A stretch of 64,000 nucleotides of DNA from Arthrobacter rhizosphaerae (GTDB lineage Bacteria > Actinomycetota > Actinomycetes > Actinomycetales > Micrococcaceae): the NCBI RefSeq assembly GCF_023062595.1, contig NZ_JALLAN010000023.1, positions 18,082-82,081 of the forward strand. The letters run 5' to 3'. Shown here one piece after another: positions 33,920 to 41,876 of this stretch. The position numbers were made by a program, and so were the translations under genes. The first letter of the stretch is position 1. Each line of letters begins with the position of its first letter. Under the pieces are notes generated by a model that ran no database searches, was not told where the DNA came from, and saw only the letters and a program-made list of their open reading frames with translations.

Positions 33920-34033
33920 TTCAAAGCTGCAGAGGCATTGCTTCCGCAGTAAGCAACCAGCATGCCGCCCCACAGGCGGCTGCTCGAAAGAACTGCAGAC
34001 ACTGTCTGCGGATACGTAAGGAGATCGGTTCCC

Positions 34034-34228
34034 ATGCCGAAGATGAAGACCCACAGCGGTGCTAAAAAGCGCTTCAAGCTGACCGGTAGCGGCAAGCTGC
34101 GCCGCCAGCAGGCCAACCGCCGTCACTACCTCGAGCACAAGTCATCGCGCCTGACCCGTCGCCTTGCCGGCGACAAGATCGTCTTCAAGGGCGACGCCAA
34201 GGTCATTCGCAAGATGCTCGGCATCTAA
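34034..34228 (+). CDS. rpmI: 50S ribosomal protein L35
   Basis: A 64-residue basic protein starting MPKMKTHSGAKKRFKLTGSGKLRR, the invariant L35 opening, ending IRKMLGI. It is part of the large subunit near the exit tunnel. The start is the ATG of MPKMKT; upstream in-frame sequence is not part of the family. It stands in the conserved infC-rpmI-rplT order. Confidence 0.97.
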   Translation: MPKMKTHSGAKKRFKLTGSGKLRRQQANRRHYLEHKSSRLTRRLAGDKIVFKGDAKVIRKMLGI

Positions 34229-34345
34229 TTTCCAAGTTCTCTGGCTGATGCCTCCTGGCAGCAGTCAACTACCAAAAAGCCTTCTCAGGCCGGCCGGGTT
34301 TCCGGCAGTAGACGCTTGGGATCAGAATTCTAAAGGAGTACGCAC

Positions 34346-34795
34346 GTGGCACGTGTGAAGCGGGCGGTAAACGCCCACAAGAAGCGCCGGGTTATCCTCG
34401 AACGCGCCAAAGGTTACCGTGGACAGCGCTCACGCCTGTACCGCAAGGCAAAAGAGCAGCTGCTGCACTCGTTTGTGTACAGCTACGGCGACCGCAAGAA
34501 GAAGAAGGGCGACTTCCGTCGCCTCTGGATCCAGCGCATCAACGCTGCATCGCGCGCCAACGGCCTCACCTACAACCGTCTGATCCAGGGCCTCAAGGCC
34601 GCTGAGGTCGAGGTTGACCGCCGTATGCTGGCCGAACTCGCAGTGTCAGACGCCAACGCGTTCGCCGCTCTGGTGAAGATCGCCAAGGACTCCCTGCCTG
34701 CTGACACTTCAGCTCCTGCCGTCAAGGCGGAGACTGCGCCTAAGGCCGCAAAGGCCAAGGCCGCGAAGAAGCCGGTTGCCGCAGCCGCTGAGTAA
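34346..34795 (+). CDS. rplT: 50S ribosomal protein L20
   Basis: A 149-residue L20. Core residues 1-117 (ARVKRAVNAHKKRRVILERAKGY, RKAKEQLLHSFVYSYGDRKKKKGDFRRLWIQRINAA) are standard. About 30 extra C-terminal residues are Ala/Lys/Pro-rich (APKAAKAKAAKKPVAAAAE), similar in style to the IF-3 tail. GTG start follows AAAGGAG. L20 is needed for early 50S assembly and often represses its own operon. Confidence 0.97.
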   Translation: MARVKRAVNAHKKRRVILERAKGYRGQRSRLYRKAKEQLLHSFVYSYGDRKKKKGDFRRLWIQRINAASRANGLTYNRLIQGLKAAEVEVDRRMLAELAVSDANAFAALVKIAKDSLPADTSAPAVKAETAPKAAKAKAAKKPVAAAAE

Positions 34796-34820
34796 TTCAG
34801 GAACTGCTGGCAACAGCAAC

Positions 34821-34826
34821 TAAAGT
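34821..34826 (+). promoter_or_regulatory. -10 hexamer of a probable leaderless promoter (RNA methyltransferase)
   Basis: TAAAGT, 6 nt, then ATG at 34833. No ribosome-binding site is seen. Confidence 0.5.
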
Positions 34827-34832
34827 TCTTGT

Positions 34833-35729
34833 ATGAACGAAACCGGGCGCCCGCAAGTCTTTCCACTCTCCAACCCCCGAGCTGATCGGGTGAGGGACGT
34901 GGCAAAGCTTGCAGGGCGCCCGGCCCGTTTAAAGCGGGAGCAGTTCCTTGTTGAAGGGCCGCAGGCCGTGCGGGAGGCCCTTGTTCTCCACGCCAAGCGA
35001 ATTGCGGCCGGTGAGCCCGGGGTGGTGCAGGACGTTTTCGCGAGTGAGGCCTGCCTAGACCGATATCCCGAGTTTGACGAGCTCGCCGAGGGCACCAACG
35101 CCAGGCTCGCCACCGAGGAAGTGCTCGCGGCGATGGCAGATACCGTCAATCCACAGGGCATTATCGCTGTGTGCGGCTTCGTTGATGTGAGTCTTGAAGC
35201 GGTTCTCGAAGCCTCACCGCGGCTGATCGCCGTTCTGTGCCAGGTCAGGGACCCCGGAAATGCAGGAACAGTCCTCCGGGCGGCCGACGCAGCCGGCGCC
35301 GACGCTGTGGTGCTCACTCAGTCCAGCGTGGACATCTACAACCCCAAGGCAGTTCGTTCGACTGCCGGTTCCCTCTTCCACCTGCCGGTTGTGCTCGGTG
35401 TCGATGTCCAGGACTTCGTGGATCAATGCCGAAACCGTGGAATCGGAATCCTGGCTGCGGACGGATATGGCCAGCTGAACCTCGACCAGCTGCAGGACGA
35501 AAACGCGGCCCGCCGGCTTGGGCTGGGGGAGGGCCCCTCTGACTATCACCTGGAGCGGCCCACAGCCTGGCTCTTCGGCAACGAAGCCCAAGGCTTGTCT
35601 GAGGAAGAGCTTGCCCTCGCTGATCACCGGGTGGCCGTGCCGGTTTACGGGGCAGCTGAGAGCCTGAATCTTGGTACCGCCGCTACCGTCTGCCTCTATG
35701 CGAGTGCCCGGTCGCAGCAGCAGGGGTAG
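34833..35729 (+). CDS. TrmH/SpoU-family RNA 2'-O-methyltransferase
   Basis: A 298-residue SPOUT methyltransferase. The N-terminal substrate-binding part includes LKREQFLVEGPQAVREAL. SPOUT motifs: VRDPGNAGTVLRAADAAGAD (motif 1), LFGNEAQGLSEEEL (motif 2) and VPVYGAAESLNLGTAATVCLYA (motif 3, cofactor knot). It methylates ribose in rRNA or tRNA; the target is unknown. It sits directly after rplT, a usual place for this family in Actinobacteria. Confidence 0.92.
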   Translation: MNETGRPQVFPLSNPRADRVRDVAKLAGRPARLKREQFLVEGPQAVREALVLHAKRIAAGEPGVVQDVFASEACLDRYPEFDELAEGTNARLATEEVLAAMADTVNPQGIIAVCGFVDVSLEAVLEASPRLIAVLCQVRDPGNAGTVLRAADAAGADAVVLTQSSVDIYNPKAVRSTAGSLFHLPVVLGVDVQDFVDQCRNRGIGILAADGYGQLNLDQLQDENAARRLGLGEGPSDYHLERPTAWLFGNEAQGLSEEELALADHRVAVPVYGAAESLNLGTAATVCLYASARSQQQG

Positions 35730-35733
35730 AGGT

Positions 35734-35753
35734 TTAGGCGGCTGGCCGCCTAA
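35734..35753 (+). terminator. Possible terminator hairpin after the RNA methyltransferase gene
   Basis: TTAGGCGG and CCGCCTAA form an 8-bp stem with a 4-nt loop, starting 4 nt after the stop codon. The following sequence lacks a T-run, so it may be a weak terminator. Confidence 0.5.
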
Positions 35754-35854
35754 CAGGGCTTGTGGCTTAAGCAGCTGCGGGGCCCACCTGGTGGTGAGTC
35801 CCGCATCTTGATGCGCCCCTGACATTGTGCCGTCAGCGGCTGTAATTCGATTGG

Positions 35855-36124
35855 TTATGTAGTGGTTTTGTTGCGGCCGGTGATCGCGCCATAGATGCCG
35901 GCCACGACGAGGCCGCCGACGATTGCGAGGATCCAGGAACCAAGGTTCCAGAACTCCATCCTGCCACCGCCAAACAGAAGGTCGCCGATCCAGCCGCCAA
36001 CAATCGCGCCGACGACGCCGAGCACAAGACTGGTTACCCAGCCCCCGCCGACCCGCCCGGGCATTACTGCCTTGACGATTGCTCCAACAATGAGTCCGAG
36101 AATGATCCAGCCTAGAAAGCCCAT
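35855..36124 (-). CDS. GlsB/YeaQ/YmgE-family small membrane protein
   Basis: An 89-residue protein with three hydrophobic segments and Gly-rich motifs: FLGWIILGLIVGAIVKAVMPGR, then WVTSLVLGVVGAIVGGWIGDLLFG, then WILAIVGGLVVAGIYGAITGR. This is the transglycosylase-associated (GlsB/YeaQ) pattern. The role is unknown; relatives are often stress-induced. AGGAGGAG lies just before the ATG. Monocistronic. Confidence 0.9.
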   Translation of the reverse strand: MGFLGWIILGLIVGAIVKAVMPGRVGGGWVTSLVLGVVGAIVGGWIGDLLFGGGRMEFWNLGSWILAIVGGLVVAGIYGAITGRNKTTT

Positions 36125-36384
36125 TTCTCCTCCTACATATTCGTCGGGATTCCTTTACAGCTCCCGATTATGGCTTCAAGCTAACATACAGCCGGCACCT
36201 TGTCAGCAGACTTACTTTTGCCTGAACGGGACGCCGCTGCCTGCCTTCGTGGTGCATCAGGGAGTGCAGCACGGGCACGGTATTCCTAGCGGAAGCAGTA
36301 CCGATGGTGCGGGTTATCTACCTGGAACCCGATCTGGAGCGCCTCGACGCCTGACGCGGTCACGGACACGCACTAGCGGAAATT
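36125..36384. other. 260-bp intergenic region
   Basis: It contains the 5' region of the small GlsB-type gene (AGGAGGAG ribosome-binding site next to the ATG at 36124) and the 3' region of the MFS gene. No protein-coding frame with a recognisable family, no tRNA and no convincing terminator is visible. Confidence 0.5.
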
Positions 36385-37632
36385 TCAAGAAGGCTGCGGG
36401 CCCTTCCTGCCTTGAGGCAGGCTAAGGGCCAGCGGCCTTTTCCGTTCCAGGAGGCCGCTGAGGAGAGCGACCCCCAAACCGAGGATGGCCAGCACTGCGC
36501 CCACCAAAGCAGGAGCCACGTAACCCCAGCCCCAGGCGATGACGAGGCCGCCCAGGAACGCCCCGAGGGCGTTGGCAACATTGAGGGCTGCGTGGTTCAG
36601 GGATGATGCAAGCGAGGGCGCGTCCGGTGAGGCATCGAGGAGCCGGGTCTGGAGCGCAGGGATAAGCAGCGACCCCGCGGCGCCAACAACGAACACCATA
36701 GCGAACGCAGACCACGGCCAGTGTGCTGCAATCGCGTAGACCACCAGCGCCACGGCGATCCCCGGGAGCACCCAATAGATGGTGCCCATCACTGACTTAT
36801 CCGCGATCCGGCCGCCGACGATATTGCCTGCCACCATCCCCAGGCCGTAAAGGGCAACAACCACTGGCAGCAGCGACGCCGGTATCCCTGCCACGGATGT
36901 CATGGTGTGGGCAATGTAGGTATACGTGGCAAAGAAGCCGCCGAAGCCCACGATGCCGATCAGGATGGCCAGCCACACTTGTAGCCGCTTCAAAGCTCCC
37001 AATTCCCGGCGGATGCTCGCGTCCGCATGAGCATGTTCAAAGGGGACGTACTTCCAAAGGCAGGCGAGGGTAGCAAGGCCGATTATTCCTACCAGGACGA
37101 ACAGCAGGCGCCAGCCGAAAGTCTGGCCCAGCCAGGTTGCGAACGGAACGCCGACCACATTTGATATGGCCAGGCCGGACATGACCATGGAGATTGCCCA
37201 TCCCCGTTTTGTGGGAGCCACCAGGGAAGCAGCGATGACAGCTGCGACGCCGAAGAAAGCTCCGTGCGGGAGCCCCGCGGCGAAGCGGGAAACCAGCATC
37301 GTCCCGTAGTCAGGGGCAATGAACGATGTCAGGTTGGCGAGGCTGAAGAAGAGCATCAGCCCCATCGCCAAGTGCTTCCGCGGAAGTCTTGCACCTACCG
37401 CTGCCAGCAGTGGAGCCCCAATGACCACGCCCAGTGCGTAGGCCGAGATCAGGTGCCCTGCCTCTGGAGTGTCGATATTGAGCCCCCGCTCCACTTCCTG
37501 CAGCAGGCCCATCATGGTGAACTCCGTGACTCCAATGCCGACACCGCCCATGGCGAGCGAGAAGATTGCCAAAGCAAGCTGCCGGCTGCTGAGCCTCGGT
37601 TTGACGGCGGGGACGATGGTGACGACGGACAT
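36385..37632 (-). CDS. MFS transporter, DHA1/AraJ-like drug exporter family
   Basis: A 415-residue 12-TM major facilitator protein. LAMGGVGIGVTEFTMMGLL (TM1) and LISAYALGVVIGAPLLAAVGARLPRKHL (TM2 and motif A) are typical of the AraJ/Cmx/NepI-type DHA1 exporters, as is GLPHGAFFGVAAVIAASLV. Substrate could be drugs, nucleosides or sugars. ATG at 37632 is preferred; a TTG five codons earlier is possible. It is divergent from the Nudix gene. Confidence 0.9.
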   Translation of the reverse strand: MSVVTIVPAVKPRLSSRQLALAIFSLAMGGVGIGVTEFTMMGLLQEVERGLNIDTPEAGHLISAYALGVVIGAPLLAAVGARLPRKHLAMGLMLFFSLANLTSFIAPDYGTMLVSRFAAGLPHGAFFGVAAVIAASLVAPTKRGWAISMVMSGLAISNVVGVPFATWLGQTFGWRLLFVLVGIIGLATLACLWKYVPFEHAHADASIRRELGALKRLQVWLAILIGIVGFGGFFATYTYIAHTMTSVAGIPASLLPVVVALYGLGMVAGNIVGGRIADKSVMGTIYWVLPGIAVALVVYAIAAHWPWSAFAMVFVVGAAGSLLIPALQTRLLDASPDAPSLASSLNHAALNVANALGAFLGGLVIAWGWGYVAPALVGAVLAILGLGVALLSGLLERKRPLALSLPQGRKGPQPS

Positions 37633-37770
37633 AAGCCTGCTTTTCAAGAGACGGCGACGGAAGGCGCGGCAACGGCACCAATAAATCAGATTTTAGCTGC
37701 TTCGGCATAACCCCGATGAAGTGGGGGGTATTCCCAGAAGGCTGAGCAACTGCTTCTCCATTGTCCCCCA

Positions 37771-37776
37771 TAGACT
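37771..37776 (+). promoter_or_regulatory. -10 hexamer of a probable leaderless promoter (Nudix gene)
   Basis: TAGACT, 6 nt, then the GTG at 37783. Confidence 0.5.
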
Positions 37777-37782
37777 GATGCG

Positions 37783-38238
37783 GTGACTGGACTGATCAGA
37801 GTGGTGGGCGGAGCTATCCTCGATTCGCTTGAAGAACCAACGCGGCTGCTCAGCGCCCGCCGTACGTCGCCGCCGAAATTCGCCGGCATGTGGGAGTTCC
37901 CCGGGGGCAAAGTGGAAGCCGGCGAGTCAGCGGAGAATGCCCTCCATCGGGAGTTGAGGGAAGAACTCGGCATCGGGGTCCGACTGGGAGCAGAGCTTGA
38001 CTCAGGACTGGAGGATGGCTGGCCGCTGAACCCGAGTGCTTCAATGCGTGTGTGGTTTGCCGAAATCACGGAAGGCGTCCCGGCACCTCTGGAGGACCAC
38101 GACGAATTGTGCTGGGTGGAACTCGGTTCCGAGGCTCAAGCTCTTAACCTTCCGTGGATTCCGGCCGACTTTCCAATCGTGCGCAGCCTGTTGGAGGTGC
38201 TCACGCATGAGTTCCCGACCCGAATCAGAACAAGGTAG
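37783..38238 (+). CDS. Nudix hydrolase, MutT-like
   Basis: A 151-residue Nudix protein. The Nudix box G-x5-E-x7-REUxEExGU is complete in GKVEAGESAENALHRELREELGI (residues about 45-67), preceded by MWEFPGG, which suggests MutT-type cleaning of oxidised (d)NTPs. The substrate is not proven. The GTG start has a leaderless-type -10. Its last 14 nt overlap the convergent radical SAM gene. Confidence 0.92.
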   Translation: MTGLIRVVGGAILDSLEEPTRLLSARRTSPPKFAGMWEFPGGKVEAGESAENALHRELREELGIGVRLGAELDSGLEDGWPLNPSASMRVWFAEITEGVPAPLEDHDELCWVELGSEAQALNLPWIPADFPIVRSLLEVLTHEFPTRIRTR

Positions 38239-39388
38239 CCTGCGGGTGGCTTAACCGCCGAGCACGCACTCCTGTTCCGGGATCCGGTCCAGGCATGCTG
38301 CCCGCCGGATACTGGGCTTCCTCGTCCCTGGCATCAAGCGGGCCAGCCGGCTCATCGCCTGCTTTCTGAGTAGTTCCGGTCTCCATGTCTCTGTGGCTGA
38401 ACCCAGAAGCGTCCGAGAAGCCGTGCAGCTTCTTAAAGTATTTGACGCGACCGGCCAGCCACGTCCGGTATTCCTTCGAGGCATACGAACCTGAGCCATA
38501 CAATCGGCCGTATTTACCAGCGAGTTCCGGGTGGTGAGCGGCGATCCACTTCATGAACCACTCCCTTGTTCCGGGTTTCAGGTACAGCGCCCCCGCTGTA
38601 ACCCCGGTTGCGCCGGCTTGCGCGAGAGAACTAAAGAGGTGGTCCAATGCCTCATCGCTATCGGAAAGCCACGGCAGAATGGGCATTGCCATTACTCCGC
38701 AGGGCAGTCCCGCTTCCCGCAAGCGCATGACCAGTTTCAGGCGTGCCCGGGGTCCGGGTGTTCCTGGTTCGATGGCCTCTGACAATTTCTCGTCCGTCAT
38801 TGCCAGTGAGATGCCGATCCCTACCGGTACCTGCGCTGCGGCGTGTTTCAGCAACGGGATGTCCCTGGCCAGGAGGGTGCCCTTGGTGAGAATGGAAAAG
38901 GGAGTGCCCGAGTCCGCCAAAGCTCCGATAATGCCCGGCATGAGCTGATAGCGCCCTTCGGCCCGCTGATAGGGGTCCGTATTGGTGCCCAGCGCCACTT
39001 GATGGTGTCCCCACGATGGCTTGGCCAATTCCCTTCTGAGGACCTCGACCGCGTTGATCTTCACAACCACCTGACTGTCAAAGTCAAGGCCGGCGTCGAA
39101 GTCCAGATAGGTGTGGGATTTGCGTGCAAAGCAATAAACGCACGCGTGACTGCAGCCGCGGTAGGGGTTGATGGTCCATTCGAAGGGCATCCGGGATCCG
39201 GCAGGCACCTTGTTGAGGACTGATTTGGCGGCTACCTCGTGAAAGGTAATTCCAGCAAATTCCGGCGTAGTGACCGACCGGACCAGCCCGGCGAGAGGCA
39301 ACAAAGCGTCGGACGTTACGGCTGCCGGAGCGGCGTCTTTTCCTCCGTCTTTAGCAACCGGGATGATTGCCTGTGCGTCCCATCTCAT
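38225..39388 (-). CDS. Radical SAM protein, Rv2578c / spore-photolyase-like, LexA-controlled
   Basis: A 387-residue radical SAM protein. C-x3-C-x2-C is in SHACVYCFARKSH (residues about 90-100), preceded by the NPYRGCSHAC context typical of the Rv2578c/SplB-like family (COG1533). Following motifs are VVVKINAVEVLRRELAKPSW and ALGTNTDPYQRAEGRY. The last about 50 residues are polar with no domain. It begins MRWDAQAI, like relatives. A LexA box lies between its -35 and -10, so it is SOS-induced, as reported for Rv2578c in M. tuberculosis. A DNA-repair role is plausible but unproven; it is not a true spore photolyase by context. Confidence 0.88.
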   Translation of the reverse strand: MRWDAQAIIPVAKDGGKDAAPAAVTSDALLPLAGLVRSVTTPEFAGITFHEVAAKSVLNKVPAGSRMPFEWTINPYRGCSHACVYCFARKSHTYLDFDAGLDFDSQVVVKINAVEVLRRELAKPSWGHHQVALGTNTDPYQRAEGRYQLMPGIIGALADSGTPFSILTKGTLLARDIPLLKHAAAQVPVGIGISLAMTDEKLSEAIEPGTPGPRARLKLVMRLREAGLPCGVMAMPILPWLSDSDEALDHLFSSLAQAGATGVTAGALYLKPGTREWFMKWIAAHHPELAGKYGRLYGSGSYASKEYRTWLAGRVKYFKKLHGFSDASGFSHRDMETGTTQKAGDEPAGPLDARDEEAQYPAGSMPGPDPGTGVRARRLSHPQATLF

Positions 39389-39394
39389 AACCTC

Positions 39395-39423
39395 ATTCGA
39401 ATCTATGTTCGAATAAAAGTCAA
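39395..39423 (-). promoter_or_regulatory. SOS promoter with LexA box of the radical SAM gene
   Basis: On the minus strand TTGACT (39423-39418), a 17-nt spacer and TCGAAT (39400-39395), then 6 nt to the ATG. The LexA box at 39397-39412 (TCGAACATAGATTCGA on the minus strand, one mismatch) fills the spacer, so repressor and polymerase exclude each other. Confidence 0.85.
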
Positions 39424-39438
39424 GGCCGGAAGTGATCC

Positions 39439-40080
39439 TCAGTCAGGAGAGCGCAGTTCCCACACGACATCGAGATGCGCGCTGACGCTGGATTCCCCGG
39501 CTTCTACCGTCAGCGAGTCTGCGGCCACTGCCCGTTCCATTTTTACGAGGGGAATCGGAATTGACGACGACTGTTGTGCAAGCGAAACCACCTTGCCAAG
39601 CACAGTGCCCGAGAGCGCCGCGTAGTGTTGCCCGGTTGCCAGGGCGTCCTTCCAGGCCGCTTCCCTTGCCCGCGCCTGAACGCCGGCAGGATCGGCGAAG
39701 CCGCGTTCCAGACCGTTGAGCCGCACATCGTTACCTCCGGCTTCAACAGCCGCGGCGATGGCTTCGGCGGAACGCCCGAAGTCACGAAGGCGCACTTGGA
39801 GAATGCTGCTTGCAATGTAGCCCGTCACGGTCTGGCCGTGGCCCTCCTGCCACACCAGGTCGGCCCTGACATTCAGGCCGGTGGTGCTGATATCCGCTGC
39901 GCCTACGCCAAAGTGGCGGAGCGCGGCTGCAATCTCCCCTGATAGCCTTGCCGCGTCTCCGTACGCGGCAGCAACGTCCTGGCGGTGGCAGTCAACGCCG
40001 ATCGACAGGGTCAACAGGTCCGGCGCAGCTTCAGCGGTGCCGGTGCCGGTGACTGAAATTGTGCGGGGAAGGTTCTTCAC
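39439..40080 (-). CDS. SIMPL-domain (DUF541) protein
   Basis: A 213-residue protein of the SIMPL family (RTISVTGTGTAEAAPDLLTLSIGVDCHRQDVAAAY at the start, VQVRLRDFGRSAEAIAAAVEAGGNDVRLNGL in the middle). Relatives form oligomers and are linked to envelope or stress functions. No signal peptide is seen, so it is probably cytoplasmic here. GTG start with GAGG upstream, 2 nt after the preceding gene, so the two form an operon. Confidence 0.85.
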   Translation of the reverse strand: MKNLPRTISVTGTGTAEAAPDLLTLSIGVDCHRQDVAAAYGDAARLSGEIAAALRHFGVGAADISTTGLNVRADLVWQEGHGQTVTGYIASSILQVRLRDFGRSAEAIAAAVEAGGNDVRLNGLERGFADPAGVQARAREAAWKDALATGQHYAALSGTVLGKVVSLAQQSSSIPIPLVKMERAVAADSLTVEAGESSVSAHLDVVWELRSPD

Positions 40081-40082
40081 CG

Positions 40083-40574
40083 TTATGCCTCACTTCTCTT
40101 GTTGGAAGGGTCGCTTCGATGGAACCGGTGCCCATTCCTGGTCACGTTCCGATTCCCGGTCCGGCGGCTGCCACGCGAGTCCACATAGCCACCAGCCTCG
40201 AGGCCCGCCATCCGTTCAAAGATGTTGCCGCTCCCGGCGCTTCCGGTGCGAAGGAACGACCAGCCGGCAGCGAGGAAGTACAAGGGAAGAAACGGCAGTC
40301 CGAGGCACCACGCGTACTGCGTGCAGTGCCGCTCCTCGTGCCCAAGAAGGACAGGGTTTCCCCGAACCTGCCCCGCGTCACCTCGGAAGAGCACCACGTT
40401 GCCGACGGCGAACGCCCCCGCAACGGGCAACCGGGGCCGGTAACCGGTGGCGATCAGCAGTCCGCGCGGTCCGGTACGGATACCGCATCGCGCGGAGCGT
40501 GCCAGCAGCAGACCCAGGACGGTAGATCCATTGAGCAGGTTGGCAACCTGCCGAAGCCGTTGTGCTGGCGTCAT
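40083..40574 (-). CDS. Unrecognised protein with an HExxH-like motif and hydrophobic segments
   Basis: A 163-residue protein. Residues 79-86 read HEERHCTQ, fitting the zinc-binding HExxH-x2-Q pattern of small membrane-associated metallopeptidase-like domains. Directly after it is a hydrophobic stretch (LGLPFLPLYFLAAGWSFL). FERMAGLEAGGY (119-130) could carry a third ligand. The C-terminus is very basic (RNVTRNGHRFHRSDPSNKR). ATG at 40574 is chosen; the frame is open further upstream but lacks good context. No named family can be given with confidence. Upstream partner of the SIMPL gene. Confidence 0.65.
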   Translation of the reverse strand: MTPAQRLRQVANLLNGSTVLGLLLARSARCGIRTGPRGLLIATGYRPRLPVAGAFAVGNVVLFRGDAGQVRGNPVLLGHEERHCTQYAWCLGLPFLPLYFLAAGWSFLRTGSAGSGNIFERMAGLEAGGYVDSRGSRRTGNRNVTRNGHRFHRSDPSNKRSEA

Positions 40575-40812
40575 GTGGCCATGGTAGCGAACATAGGAAA
40601 TGGAGCAGCCAGTTCGGGCCAACCGCTGCTCTCTACTAGACTGGGAAGGAGCGCGTCCCGGACGGAATCCGGTGCGCCCTGCCCTTTGTTGTTTTGCCGG
40701 GACCTTCATTGGCGCCGTAGAACAGCTTGTCAGTGCAGAGACTAACGCCGGAGCAACAGCCCCCGGGGCAATCAGGCACTGACGCCATCCGACTCGTAGC
40801 TAAGAACAGTAG

Positions 40813-41874
40813 ATGACTGAAACTTTGCCGGACGCTGCCATCCCGAACCCTCTGGATGAAGCTGCCATCACTGCCGCCGTAGAAAACGCCATTGCCGCCA
40901 TCGCCGCCGCGGCGACGCTCGATGAGCTCAAGGCCGTGCGCCTCGCCCACACGGGGGAGAAGGCGCCCCTCAGCCTCGCCAACCGTGAAATCGGCTCCCT
41001 GCCGAAGGACCAGAAAGCCGTGGCCGGGAAGCTCATGGGTTCCTCCCGTGGGCGGGTGAACCAGGCGCTCGCGGCACGTACTGTGGCGCTTGAGGCAGAG
41101 AACGACGCCCGGATCCTTGTAGAGGAAACCGTGGACGTCACTGCAGCACCGCGCCGCCGCCGTGCAGGTGCCCGTCATCCGCTGTCCACACTGCAGGACC
41201 GCGTCTCGGATATCTTTGTCGGGATGGGCTGGGAAATCGCCGAAGGCCCCGAAGTCGAGTCCGAGTGGTTCAACTTCGACGCCCTTAATTTCAAGCCGGA
41301 CCACCCTGCCCGCGAAATGCAGGACACATTCTTCGTGGAGCCTCCCGAGGCCCACCTCCTGATGCGCACACATACTTCCCCCGTGCAGGTGCGCTCCATG
41401 TTGGAACGCGATCTTCCCATCTACGTGCTGTGCCCCGGCAAGGTATTCCGCACGGATGAACTGGACGCCACCCACACCCCCGTTTTCCACCAGTTCGAAG
41501 GCCTCGCCATCGACAAGAACCTCAGCATGGCGGACCTCCGCGGAACCCTGGAGCACTTTGCCCGCCAGATGTTCGGTGACGAAGCCCAGATCAGGCTCCG
41601 CCCCAACTACTTCCCGTTCACTGAGCCCTCAGCCGAGCTGGATATCTGGCACCCGGGTGCCAAGGGCGGCCCGCGCTGGATTGAATGGGGCGGTTGCGGC
41701 ATGGTCAACCCCAACGTCCTCAGGGCTGCCGGCATCGATCCGGACCTCTATTCAGGTTTTGCCTTCGGCATGGGCATCGAGCGCACCCTCATGTTCCGCA
41801 ACGAGGTGGGCGACATGCGCGACATGATCGAAGGCGATGTACGTTTCAGCGAGCACTTCGGGATGGAGATCTAA
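40813..41874 (+). CDS. pheS: Phenylalanyl-tRNA synthetase alpha subunit
   Basis: A 353-residue catalytic subunit. The N-terminal coiled coil (about 20-90) is followed by class II motifs: motif 1 and 2 region (HPLSTLQDRVSDIF, then LLMRTHTSPVQVRSM, CPGKVFRTDELDATHTPVFHQFEGL) and motif 3 GFAFGMGIERTLM. Forms an (alpha beta)2 enzyme with PheT, 2 nt downstream. The roughly 170-bp leader after a TAGACT at 40637 has no visible T-box or Phe-rich leader peptide. Confidence 0.98.
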   Translation: MTETLPDAAIPNPLDEAAITAAVENAIAAIAAAATLDELKAVRLAHTGEKAPLSLANREIGSLPKDQKAVAGKLMGSSRGRVNQALAARTVALEAENDARILVEETVDVTAAPRRRRAGARHPLSTLQDRVSDIFVGMGWEIAEGPEVESEWFNFDALNFKPDHPAREMQDTFFVEPPEAHLLMRTHTSPVQVRSMLERDLPIYVLCPGKVFRTDELDATHTPVFHQFEGLAIDKNLSMADLRGTLEHFARQMFGDEAQIRLRPNYFPFTEPSAELDIWHPGAKGGPRWIEWGGCGMVNPNVLRAAGIDPDLYSGFAFGMGIERTLMFRNEVGDMRDMIEGDVRFSEHFGMEI

Positions 41875-41876
41875 CA

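Noticed and set aside
33422..34138. Long minus-strand frames opposite the infC tail
   Set aside because: The frames arise from the repetitive Ala/Pro codons of the IF-3 tail and give Arg/Ser/Leu repeats without any domain.
40575..40812. T-box or Phe leader peptide before pheS
   Set aside because: No Phe-rich short frame, no T-box core and no terminator/antiterminator pair could be found.
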